Source: Alphaproteobacteria bacterium UBA6324 (lineage in GTDB: Bacteria; Pseudomonadota; Alphaproteobacteria; CAAGCB01; CAG-977). Taken from it: a stretch of 46,249 bases of DNA. Below are positions 15,660 through 23,618 of the stretch, one piece after another. The notes beneath the pieces are model-generated. The model did no database searches and was not told where the DNA came from. It saw only the letters and a list, made by a program, of their open reading frames with translations. Each line of letters begins with the position of its first letter. Within the stretch, counting starts at the first letter, position 1. The position numbers and the translations under genes were made by a program. The DNA is taken from positions 1-46,249 of the forward strand of contig DJSW01000016.1 of NCBI GenBank assembly GCA_002439085.1, in the 5' to 3' direction.

Positions 15660-16382
15660 ATGACCGACAAAATTATGATCGTTGAAGACGAAGACGACAT
15701 CGTCACCCTTTTGCGCTACAATCTGGAAAAAGAGGGGTTTGAAACGGATTGCGTCACGGACGGCGACAAAGCGTTGACCGCGATCAAAATCAGCCGGCCG
15801 GATCTGATTTTGCTGGATTGGATGCTGCCGGGGCAAAGCGGCGTCGAAATCTGCCGTCAGGTGCGCTACGACAACGATTTGCGGAACGTGCCGGTCATCA
15901 TGCTGACCGCGCGGGGCGAAGAGGCCGACAAGATCAAAGGCCTGACGATCGGTGCGGACGATTATATGACCAAACCGTTTTCCGTTCCCGAACTGATCGC
16001 GCGCATCCGCGCTTTGCTGCGCCGCGCCCGTCCCGTGAAAACCAAAGGCGAGCTGGTGTTCGAGGATGTCAAAATGGATTTGGCGACCTGCCGCGTGTTC
16101 CGCGGCGACCGGTTCGTGCATCTGGGGCCGACGGAATTCCGGCTGTTGCAGTTTTTGATGGAACGCCCGCGCCACGTTTTCCCGCGCGAAGAATTGTTGA
16201 AAGCCGTGTGGGGTGCGGACATCCACGTCGAATTGCGCACCGTTGACGTGCACATCCGCCGTTTGCGCAAAGCGATGAACGAAGGCGGGGAACAAGATTT
16301 GATCCGCACCGTGCGCGCGGCTGGATATTCGATTGATTCGGGGTTTCCCGACGACGACGCCGGAACGGACGAAGACGCCTGA
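15660..16382 (+). CDS. phoB: PhoB-type response regulator
   Basis: A 240-residue OmpR/PhoB regulator. The receiver domain has the acidic pair Glu9-Asp10, phosphorylation site Asp53 in LLDWMLPGQSG, and the conserved Lys in YMTKPF. A C-terminal winged-helix DNA-binding domain follows (LGPTEFRLLQFLM through TVDVHIRRLRKAM). The LDWMLPG sequence and length fit PhoB, the phosphate-starvation activator. No phoR kinase or pst transporter is next to it, so the assignment rests on sequence. ATG at 15660 follows AAAGGA. A TATACT at 15628-15633 could be its -10. Confidence 0.85.
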   Translation: MTDKIMIVEDEDDIVTLLRYNLEKEGFETDCVTDGDKALTAIKISRPDLILLDWMLPGQSGVEICRQVRYDNDLRNVPVIMLTARGEEADKIKGLTIGADDYMTKPFSVPELIARIRALLRRARPVKTKGELVFEDVKMDLATCRVFRGDRFVHLGPTEFRLLQFLMERPRHVFPREELLKAVWGADIHVELRTVDVHIRRLRKAMNEGGEQDLIRTVRAAGYSIDSGFPDDDAGTDEDA

Positions 16383-16396
16383 GCGTTTGTCAAAAA

Positions 16397-16440
16397 TCCC
16401 CGCCCGCGGATGATTTTTCCGTTGACAAAAAAGGCGGGGA
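16397..16440. repeat. Inverted repeat around the aspS -35 element
   Basis: TCCCCGCC at 16397-16404 and GGCGGGGA at 16433-16440 are perfect complements. The loop contains a second small stem (CGGA / TCCG) and the aspS -35 hexamer. It may be the phoB terminator, with the T-rich side on the minus strand, or an operator. Confidence 0.45.
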
Positions 16441-16450
16441 AAACCAATAT
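16422..16450 (+). promoter_or_regulatory. Promoter of aspS
   Basis: A consensus TTGACA is 17 bp from CAATAT, ending 37 bp before the aspS ATG. Confidence 0.65.
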
Positions 16451-16487
16451 GCCTTTCAGTTATCTTTTATTCAAAGGGACTTATTTC

Positions 16488-18275
16488 ATGCATACCTATC
16501 GTTCGCATACCTGCGGCCAGCTGCGCGCCGCAGACGCGGGAAAACAGGCGCGGTTGTCCGGTTGGATTCACCGCAAACGCGACCACGGAAACCTTGTGTT
16601 CATCGACTTGCGCGACCATTACGGCATCACGCAATGCGTCATCGACATTTCCAGCCCCGTTTTCAAAGTCGTTGAAAAATGCCGCCCCGAAAGCGTCATC
16701 TGCGTCACGGGCGACGTCGTGATCCGCGCCGAAGGAAACGCCAACCCCAACCTGCCGACCGGCGAAATCGAACTGGTCGTCAAGGAAGCCGAAGTGCTGG
16801 GCGAAGCCGACACCCTGCCGCTGCAGGTCGCGGCCGATTTTGAACAGCCCGAGGAAACGCGTCTGCGTTACCGTTTCTTGGACTTGCGCCGTGAAAAACT
16901 GCACAAGAATATGTTGCTACGCTCGAACGTCATCGCGTCCTGCCGCCGCCGCATGATCGAACAGGGTTTCGTCGAATATCAGACCCCGATCCTGACCGCG
17001 TCCAGCCCCGAAGGCGCGCGCGACTTTCTGGTTCCGTCCCGTCTGCACCCCGGCCAGTTCTACGCTTTGCCGCAGGCGCCGCAGCAGTTCAAGCAGCTGT
17101 TGATGGTGTCGGGTTTCGACCGTTATTTCCAGATCGCGCCGTGCTTCCGCGACGAAGACAGCCGCGCCGACCGCTCCCCCGGCGAATTCTATCAGCTGGA
17201 CTTTGAAATGGCGTTTGTGACGCAGGATGACGTTTTCGCCGCCATCGAACCCGTTTTGCAGGGCGTGTTCGAGGAATTCGCGAACGGCCGCAAAGTGACC
17301 CCCGCGCCGTTCCCGCGCATCCCGTACGCGGAATCCATGCTGAAATACGGTTCGGACAAACCCGATTTGCGCAACCCGCTGGTGATTTGCGACGTGACCG
17401 ACATCTTTACGGGTTCGGGTTTCGGCATATTCGCCAACGCGATCGAACACGGTTCCGTCGTTCGCGCGATCCCCGCCCCTGGCGCGGCCGCGAAACCCCG
17501 CAGCTGGTTTGACAAGATGAACGGTTGGGCGCACGAAATCGGGCTGCCCGGCATCGGGTTCATCACCTACACAACCGAAGGCGCGAAAGGCGCGATCGCC
17601 AAGAATTTGGACGAAGACCGCATCAACGCGCTGAAATCCGCCGCGGGCGTCAAGGACGGCGATTCGATCTTCTTTGTCTGCGAAAAGAAAGGCAAAGTCG
17701 AAAAATTCGCGGGTCAGGCGCGTATGAAACTGGGCGAACAGCTGGATCTGATGGAAAAAGACGTGTTCAAATTCTGCTGGATCACCGATTTCCCGATGTT
17801 TGAGCTGGACGAGGAAACGAACAAAATCATTTTCTCGCACAATCCGTTCTCGATGCCGCAGGGCGGAATGGACGCTTTGCTGAACAAAGACCCGCTGGAA
17901 ATCAACGCCTATCAGTACGATATCGTTTGCAACGGTATCGAACTGTCTTCGGGCGCGATCCGCAACCACCGTCCGGACATCATGTACAAAGCGTTTGAAA
18001 TCGCGGGGTACGGTCCCGAAGTCGTCGAACACAAATTCGGCGGTATGCTGAACGCGTTCAAATACGGCGCTCCTCCTCACGGCGGCGCCGCCCCCGGCAT
18101 CGACCGCATGGTGATGCTGCTGGCGGACGAACCGAACATCCGCGAAGTCATCCTGTTCCCGATGAACGGTATGGCGCAGGATCTGATGATGCAGGCGCCG
18201 TGCGAAGTCACGCCGCAGCAGCTGAAAGAACTGCATATCAAGGTTGAAATGCCGAAAACGATTGAAAAGAAATAA
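16488..18275 (+). CDS. aspS: Aspartyl-tRNA synthetase
   Basis: A 595-residue class IIb synthetase. It has an N-terminal OB-fold anticodon-binding domain (LSGWIHRKRDHGNLVFIDLRDHYG), class II motif 2 (FRDEDSRADRSPGEFYQLDFEM), the bacterial GAD insertion in the middle, and motif 3 (GGAAPGIDRMVMLLAD). The S-P-G-E-F-Y-Q form of motif 2 is characteristic of alphaproteobacteria. ATG at 16488 follows AAAGGGA; the frame is open 26 codons further up but that stretch includes the promoter. Whether it also charges tRNA-Asn cannot be decided here. Confidence 0.96.
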   Translation: MHTYRSHTCGQLRAADAGKQARLSGWIHRKRDHGNLVFIDLRDHYGITQCVIDISSPVFKVVEKCRPESVICVTGDVVIRAEGNANPNLPTGEIELVVKEAEVLGEADTLPLQVAADFEQPEETRLRYRFLDLRREKLHKNMLLRSNVIASCRRRMIEQGFVEYQTPILTASSPEGARDFLVPSRLHPGQFYALPQAPQQFKQLLMVSGFDRYFQIAPCFRDEDSRADRSPGEFYQLDFEMAFVTQDDVFAAIEPVLQGVFEEFANGRKVTPAPFPRIPYAESMLKYGSDKPDLRNPLVICDVTDIFTGSGFGIFANAIEHGSVVRAIPAPGAAAKPRSWFDKMNGWAHEIGLPGIGFITYTTEGAKGAIAKNLDEDRINALKSAAGVKDGDSIFFVCEKKGKVEKFAGQARMKLGEQLDLMEKDVFKFCWITDFPMFELDEETNKIIFSHNPFSMPQGGMDALLNKDPLEINAYQYDIVCNGIELSSGAIRNHRPDIMYKAFEIAGYGPEVVEHKFGGMLNAFKYGAPPHGGAAPGIDRMVMLLADEPNIREVILFPMNGMAQDLMMQAPCEVTPQQLKELHIKVEMPKTIEKK

Positions 18276-18298
18276 TCTTTTCATTCTCGGATTAAAAA

Positions 18299-18332
18299 CC
18301 CCGCCGGAGATGATTCGGCGGGGCTTTTCTTT
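18299..18332. terminator. Bidirectional terminator between aspS and the PEGA lipoprotein gene
   Basis: CCCCGCCG and CGGCGGGG form a perfect 8-bp stem around GAGATGATT. T-rich tracts lie on both sides (CTTTTCTTT on plus, TTTTTAAT on minus), so it serves both convergent genes. Confidence 0.85.
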
Positions 18333-18334
18333 GA

Positions 18335-19657
18335 TCATTGCGCTTGCAACAGGCGGTCGATGATTCTGTCTTCCGATTTTTGGACGATCAGGGGGATCAG
18401 TTCCTTTTTGTTTTTTTTCAACGCGCGCAGGCGGCGGATTTCTTCGTCCGTCAATCCGGTTTCGGATTTGATCTTGTTCCAATTAACATTTCCCCGCTTT
18501 GAAACGATGTCGGCGACGCGGCCGGAAAACGCGGCCAGACGCGCGATGTTGTCGGCGGCTTCGCCGGCGGTTTGGGCGTTGAATATGACATTTCTCAATC
18601 CGTCGGGGGAAATCAAGGTCATTTCATGCAAAAAATCGATCGTGTCCGCGGAACCGGAACGGGCGAACCGTTTCCATATCCCGATGCATTTGACAAGCGT
18701 GAAATTCCGGATCAGCCGGATTTCCTCGGCCGTCGCAAAATCTCTTGGCCGGATGTCCGGCGGAATGTCGCCGCAATCTTTCAGCCGGACGACTCTCCAC
18801 AACATCAATATTCTTTCCGCGGCCTTGTCCTTGTCGGCGGAAACGGCATAGCGCAGCGCTTTTTTCGGAACGCCCGTTATTTTGTTCAGCGCGGCGACCG
18901 TTTTGTTTACGTTTAAGTCTTTTTTCAGGACGGATCGGATTTCATTGAACCGTTCGATGTCTTTCGCAACGGCGTCGGCCGCCCCGTCCGGCGTCCGGTG
19001 TTCATCAAACATCAGCCAATACAGATAGTTTTCGGAAATGCCGGTTGTTTTCGCGAGGAATTTGGAAAAGCTTTCTTTTTCGGAACTGTAGGCGGTCGGA
19101 TAGTATTTTAAAATCAGGTCGCGAATCTGAACGGACAGGGGATCGACCGTCGGTTCGCCGTTCGGCCGCATGGTGACAAAGTATTGCCGCGGTTCGTATT
19201 CGACGACCGTGTAAGGGGCGGCGTACCGCGACACCGACGCGGGCAGCGCGGTCGCGAACGCGGCGGGGAAAGACGTTCCGGCGCACGTCGAAAAACCGAA
19301 AATGGTGTCGAATCCGCCGCGGGCGAAGCAAACGTTTTGAAGATGAACGTCGTATTTCGCTTCCAAATATCCGCCGATCCGTTTGTCCGACCATGTCGTG
19401 GCGGTGGTTTTCCTTTGTTTGAAAACGGGGTCAATGGCGATTTTCGCGTCCTCAAAGCCTTTCTTTTTCAAAATGATGTGGTCGGCTTTCAGATTATCCG
19501 GCCGCAAATAGACGATCGTCGGCGTCGTTCCGGCCATTTTGGAACCGACGTAAATGTCGGCGTTCGTGTTCGCGCTGATGTGGACGGGAACGTACATATC
19601 CGTGATTTCCGCGCAGCCGGCGGTCAGGAAAGTGAGTGGCAGGCAAAGTTTTTTCAT
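18335..19657 (-). CDS. PEGA-domain lipoprotein with helical repeats
   Basis: A 440-residue envelope protein. The signal is of the lipoprotein type with lipobox LTAGC, so Cys15 is probably acylated. A PEGA-like beta domain follows (VHISANTNADIYVGSKMAGTTP). The C-terminal two thirds is helical, with several degenerate units built on a TGI/TGV-x(n)-L ... PDxAAxxIA pattern (around FLAKTTGISENYLYWLM, LNKITGVPKKALRY, MTLISPDGLRN, SETGLTDEEIRR). GGAGGAAA precedes the ATG, which overlaps the stop of the upstream paralogue by 4 bp (ATGA), so the two are translationally coupled. The function is unknown. Confidence 0.7.
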   Translation of the reverse strand: MKKLCLPLTFLTAGCAEITDMYVPVHISANTNADIYVGSKMAGTTPTIVYLRPDNLKADHIILKKKGFEDAKIAIDPVFKQRKTTATTWSDKRIGGYLEAKYDVHLQNVCFARGGFDTIFGFSTCAGTSFPAAFATALPASVSRYAAPYTVVEYEPRQYFVTMRPNGEPTVDPLSVQIRDLILKYYPTAYSSEKESFSKFLAKTTGISENYLYWLMFDEHRTPDGAADAVAKDIERFNEIRSVLKKDLNVNKTVAALNKITGVPKKALRYAVSADKDKAAERILMLWRVVRLKDCGDIPPDIRPRDFATAEEIRLIRNFTLVKCIGIWKRFARSGSADTIDFLHEMTLISPDGLRNVIFNAQTAGEAADNIARLAAFSGRVADIVSKRGNVNWNKIKSETGLTDEEIRRLRALKKNKKELIPLIVQKSEDRIIDRLLQAQ

Positions 19658-20364
19658 TTTTTTCCTCCCGCCCGTTCGGCAATCGCGTTTGCGGCGGCGT
19701 CCGGCGTCGGATTGGCGACGATAATTTCTTTGATTTGTTCGTTCGTCAAATCCGTCATACGGGAAACGGTCGTTAAGAAGTGCGATTCCCGTCCGATGAC
19801 GAAATCGCCGAAATTGCTGATGACGAACCGGCGCAAAGCCCAATCGTTGGTGTTTGTTTCGCCGTCTTTCGATTTGATCATGTAAACGTAAATCTGTTGC
19901 GGGGCGTATTCCTCCGCGCGATAGGGCAGGGCGAAACGCGTCGCTTCAGACGGCATGACCGACGCGAACGCGGTCGGGAAATAAGTGCTGCTGCCCACAA
20001 TGACGCAGGTTTCGTAAGAGGTTTGGAAATTGACGGAATCCCTGCCCGAACACCAAACGCCCATGCCGAAACGGTCGTCCGCCATCAAAAATTCCTCCCG
20101 CGGCGGATCGCCCGATGTCGATGTCATGATCCCTTCCTTGCGCGTCGCGGTGTGCAGGATCGTCGCCGGTTCGTATCCCGATTTGAACAGCACGATTTCC
20201 GTTTTTCCGCCTTGCGGCAAAAGCAAAGGCGTCGTTCCGACTTTTTTGCCGTTGATGAACACGTCGGCCTTGACGTTCGCGCTGATGTGCACGGCCTCTG
20301 TCGCGGCGGCCGGACGGATCGACAGGAAAAACAGCGGGAGAAAAACGGCGGCGATGATTTTCAT
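19654..20364 (-). CDS. Secreted PEGA-domain protein, paralogue of the adjacent lipoprotein
   Basis: A 236-residue protein with a Sec signal peptide (hydrophobic to about residue 20, likely cut after PAAA) and no lipobox. The mature start, VHISANVKADVFINGKKVGTTP, matches the downstream gene's VHISANTNADIYVGSKMAGTTP. A similar Y-x-x-x-x-Y/F-Phe-P-T/A-A-FA segment occurs in the middle of both. It ends with one copy of the TDLTNEQIKEIIVANPTPDAAANAIA helical unit that is repeated in the neighbour. GGGAG precedes the ATG. It lies 25 bp after the MATE gene and may be co-transcribed with it. Confidence 0.68.
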   Translation of the reverse strand: MKIIAAVFLPLFFLSIRPAAATEAVHISANVKADVFINGKKVGTTPLLLPQGGKTEIVLFKSGYEPATILHTATRKEGIMTSTSGDPPREEFLMADDRFGMGVWCSGRDSVNFQTSYETCVIVGSSTYFPTAFASVMPSEATRFALPYRAEEYAPQQIYVYMIKSKDGETNTNDWALRRFVISNFGDFVIGRESHFLTTVSRMTDLTNEQIKEIIVANPTPDAAANAIAERAGGKK

Positions 20365-20389
20365 GGGCTTTTCTCCCGTTTCTTAAAAC

Positions 20390-21721
20390 TCAAACGTAAC
20401 GATAGACTTTGCCGTATTTCTTGAAACACGCCAGGCTGACCGCGAACGACAACGCTTCGGCGCACGGGGTCGAAAGCCATACGCCGGTCATTTGCCAGAT
20501 ACGGGGCAGGATCAGCAAAAATCCGACAACGAAAACAAACGTGCGGAAAAACGACAGAAAAGCGGACACTTTGCCGTTGGACAACGCCGTGAACAGGGCG
20601 GAGGCGAACACGTTCATTCCCATGAACAGGAACGTGCAGGAAAACAGCCGCAGCCCTTTGTGCGCCATTTCAAAAACGTGCGTTCCGCGATTGACGAACA
20701 GCCCGACCAGTTCCGCGGTGGCCAGATTGCAAAACGCGAACACGCAACAGGACACCAGACCGATCAGCCGCAGGCTGACGGAAAACGTTTTTTGCAGGCG
20801 CGCGGTTTCCCTTTTGCCGTAGTTGTAGCTGACCAGCGGCGAAATCCCCATGGAATACCCGAAACACACGGACATCAGCGACGTTTGCATATAAAGGACG
20901 ACCGTGATCGCCGCGACGCCGTCCGCGCCCGCCAGACGCATCACGATGTTGTTCAGCAAAACCGTGACGATGCACACGGACACGTTCGACACCATTTCGG
21001 ACGCGCCGTTGAAACACGCTTTGAACAACACGAACCGGCTCCATACCGGCTTTTCCAGATACAGGCTGCCGCGCCGGTTCAACAGGAAATACAGTAATCC
21101 GAACACCCCCGTCGCGGAATACCCGATTCCGGTCGCCAGAGCCGCGCCTTTCAATCCCATGCCGCATTTCGCGATGAAAACGTAATCCAAAACGGCGTTG
21201 GTCAATCCCGCCGCGGCCGTGACCGCCATGCCCAGCCCAGCTTTGCCGCGCGCGATGTAAAACATGAAAAACACACATCCGAAAATCGTCACGGGCGTGA
21301 ACATCAACGCGATGCGCGCGTATTCGTAGCACAAACCGTACAGCGCGTCGTCCGATCCCAGAAAATACAGCAGGGGTTTTAAGAACGCCAGCCCCAGACC
21401 GGCCAAAGCCGCCCCGCAGAAAAAAGCGGACAGGGCGATCAGGGAAAAATTCTGCCGCGCCGTTTTTTCGCGTTTTTGCCCCAGCCGTTTGGCGACCAGA
21501 GCGCTGCCGCCCGAACTGAACATCATGCCCAGCGCGATCGACAGCAATATGATCGGAAACGTGATGTTGACGGCTGACAGGGCGTCCGTGCCGATCAGGC
21601 GCACGACGAACAACCCGTCGATAATGCCGAAAATTTCCATTAACAGCATGGAAAAAATGGTCGGCGCGGCAAAGCGCAGCAGCCCGCCGGTCGATATTTT
21701 CCTGTCCAAAGCGTTTGTCAT
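20390..21721 (-). CDS. MATE-family multidrug/organic-cation exporter
   Basis: A 443-residue inner-membrane protein with twelve predicted helices in two pseudo-symmetric halves. It opens with LLRFAAPTIFSMLLMEIFGIIDGLFV and has the GSALVAKRLGQKRE loop and the repeated SPLVSYNYGKRE loop in the second half. This is the layout of the MepA/DinF branch of MATE exporters, which use Na+ or H+ gradients. The substrate is not predictable. It is the first gene of a possible unit with the two PEGA genes. Confidence 0.85.
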   Translation of the reverse strand: MTNALDRKISTGGLLRFAAPTIFSMLLMEIFGIIDGLFVVRLIGTDALSAVNITFPIILLSIALGMMFSSGGSALVAKRLGQKREKTARQNFSLIALSAFFCGAALAGLGLAFLKPLLYFLGSDDALYGLCYEYARIALMFTPVTIFGCVFFMFYIARGKAGLGMAVTAAAGLTNAVLDYVFIAKCGMGLKGAALATGIGYSATGVFGLLYFLLNRRGSLYLEKPVWSRFVLFKACFNGASEMVSNVSVCIVTVLLNNIVMRLAGADGVAAITVVLYMQTSLMSVCFGYSMGISPLVSYNYGKRETARLQKTFSVSLRLIGLVSCCVFAFCNLATAELVGLFVNRGTHVFEMAHKGLRLFSCTFLFMGMNVFASALFTALSNGKVSAFLSFFRTFVFVVGFLLILPRIWQMTGVWLSTPCAEALSFAVSLACFKKYGKVYRYV

Positions 21722-21817
21722 ATTCTCACCGAAAAAAGTTTTTTTGTCATTATCCGGATTAAAAAATTTAAATCAAGTGTTTAAAAACCGCGGCGCGTTT
21801 TCCTTTGTAAAAAAATC

Positions 21818-21846
21818 TGGCAATCAAAGGGGCGGGCTGGTACAGT
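21818..21846 (+). promoter_or_regulatory. Promoter of the phosphorylase-family gene
   Basis: TGGCAA and TACAGT are 17 bp apart; AAGGAA follows before the ATG at 21880. Confidence 0.45.
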
Positions 21847-21879
21847 GAAACGGCAATTTTTAAGGAACGCTTTTCAGCC

Positions 21880-23385
21880 ATGTTATTGTTAAAACATCTG
21901 CCGATCGACACGGGAAAGGAAAACATCGTTTTCATTCACAAACGCTGTCCGGATTACCAGACCGAAGACATCAACATGGCCGACAACCGCATCGAAATCC
22001 ACGGCGGGCTGCAGCCTTTGTTCGCCAGCGTTTACGTTTGCGCCGACGAATCGCTGGTCAAACCCGACGAAATCGCCCTGACGGATCAGGCGTTCCGGCT
22101 GATCAGCATGCCCGAAGGCGCCGAGGTCGCCGTTTCCCCCGCGCCCCCGCCTGCCAGCATTGATTCCGTGCGCCGCAAAATCAACGGCGGCATCCTCAGC
22201 GCGTCGGAATACCGCGGCATTATCGCCGATCTGGCGGCGTACCGCTACACGCCGATTGAATTGGCTGCTTTTCTGGTGTCGAACGCCAGTTTCATGTCCC
22301 CGCAAGAGGTTTTGTCCATGACCGAAGCGTTGATCGAATACCGCCGTCCGGCGGATTGGGGGGTGAATCTGGTCGTTGATGAACATTGCGTCGGCGGCAT
22401 TCCCGCCAACCGCACCAGCATGATTGTCGCGCCGATCGCGATCGCGTACGGGATGTGTATGCCCGGCACGATGACGCGCAGCGTCACGTCGTGTTCCGGC
22501 GCGGCCGACGCGATGGAGGTGCTGGCCAAGGTTGAATTGAGCGAAGAGGAAACCGCTAAAACCGTAAACGAGGTCGGCGGCTGTCTGGTGCTGGACGGCC
22601 GGCGTCTGGCCATGTCCGCGACGGAGGATCTGCTGATGACGCTGGAACGCGCTTTGGGCATCAGCACGCCGCAGCAGATCGTCGCGTCGATCCTGTCCAG
22701 CAAAATCGCGATGGGCATCACGCATCTGCTGGTGGACATTCCGGTCGGCAAAACGGCCAAGATCCGCACGATGGGCGAAGCGATGAGCTTGCGCAAGCTG
22801 TTTGAATACGTCGGCGATATGCTGTCGATGAAAATCGACGTGATCGTGACGGACGGTTCCGAACCCGTCGGCAACGGCATCGGTCCCGTTTTAGAGGCGC
22901 GCGACGTGATGAAAGTTCTGCGCTGCCGCGAAGACGCGCCGCAGGATCTGCGGGAAAAGGCGCTGTTTATGGCGGGCAAGGTGTTGGAATTCGATCCGCA
23001 GTTGCGCGGCGGGCAGGGATACTATCAGGCGCGCGAGATTTTGGATTCCGGCCGCGCTTTGGAAGTGATGAGCCAGCTGGTGCACGCGCAGGGCAAAATG
23101 TCGCCGCCGCCGCTGGGGCAGCTGACGCGCGACATCACGGCGCAGCAATCTGGCGTCATCGCCGAAATCGACGGCCAGATCATCAACCGCATCGCGATGA
23201 CGGCGGGCGCGCCGGCGGACAAGGGCGCGGGCATTGATTTGATGAAAAAGGCGGGGGACACCGTCGAACAGGGCGAAATCCTGTATCGCATTTACGCGTG
23301 CAAACCGACCTCGTTCGCTTTCGCCAACGGATTGGCCGAAGGCGATTGCGGCTACCGGATCATGGCGTCCGGCATCACTTATTAA
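21880..23385 (+). CDS. Thymidine/AMP phosphorylase family protein (long type)
   Basis: A 501-residue protein of the glycosyltransferase-family-3 phosphorylases, of the long group with an extra N-terminal beta domain that includes archaeal AMP phosphorylases. The phosphate loop appears as TSCSGAADAMEVLAKV, and the helical substrate region as VASILSSKIAMG. The C-terminal domain ends with the biotinyl-like hammerhead fold (KAGDTVEQGEILYRIYA). Several positions usually Lys or Ser in the active site are changed: DEHCVGG where the family has DKHS, and SILSSK where it has SILSKK or SILAKK. Activity or substrate may therefore differ. Its stop overlaps the convergent FeoC-like gene by 3 bp. Confidence 0.75.
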   Translation: MLLLKHLPIDTGKENIVFIHKRCPDYQTEDINMADNRIEIHGGLQPLFASVYVCADESLVKPDEIALTDQAFRLISMPEGAEVAVSPAPPPASIDSVRRKINGGILSASEYRGIIADLAAYRYTPIELAAFLVSNASFMSPQEVLSMTEALIEYRRPADWGVNLVVDEHCVGGIPANRTSMIVAPIAIAYGMCMPGTMTRSVTSCSGAADAMEVLAKVELSEEETAKTVNEVGGCLVLDGRRLAMSATEDLLMTLERALGISTPQQIVASILSSKIAMGITHLLVDIPVGKTAKIRTMGEAMSLRKLFEYVGDMLSMKIDVIVTDGSEPVGNGIGPVLEARDVMKVLRCREDAPQDLREKALFMAGKVLEFDPQLRGGQGYYQAREILDSGRALEVMSQLVHAQGKMSPPPLGQLTRDITAQQSGVIAEIDGQIINRIAMTAGAPADKGAGIDLMKKAGDTVEQGEILYRIYACKPTSFAFANGLAEGDCGYRIMASGITY

Positions 23386-23618
23386 GGCTTTTCGTCCGGA
23401 TCGTTCCAATAAAAAACGGCCGCGCACTGCAAAACGCATCCCGCGCATTTCCCGCCGCAGGGCGGAACCTCGGTTGACCGGCGGATCGCCCCCTTACGTT
23501 CCCAATGCGCCAGCATTTCCAGCACGGCCGTTTCGGGCAGATCGAATTTGACGGCGATGTCCCGCAATGACGCCCGCCCGTGTTCGCGCACATAATCCCG
23601 AACGTCAGACAGAATCAT
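23382..23618 (-). CDS. feoC: FeoC-like winged-helix protein
   Basis: A 78-residue protein. The N-terminal winged helix (DVRDYVREHGRASLRDIAVKFDLPETAVLEMLAHWERKGAIRR) is followed by a Cys cluster (CGGKCAGCVLQC) like the iron-sulfur or metal-binding wing of FeoC proteins. The family binds FeoB and regulates or stabilises the ferrous iron transporter. ATG at 23618 overlaps the feoB stop by 14 bp, so it is translated with feoB. It completes a feoA-feoB-feoC operon. Confidence 0.8.
   Translation of the reverse strand: MILSDVRDYVREHGRASLRDIAVKFDLPETAVLEMLAHWERKGAIRRSTEVPPCGGKCAGCVLQCAAVFYWNDPDEKP

Noticed and set aside
16917..18482. 521-codon minus-strand frame opposite aspS
   Set aside because: Antisense shadow with biased composition (R, H, D, F); aspS is certain.
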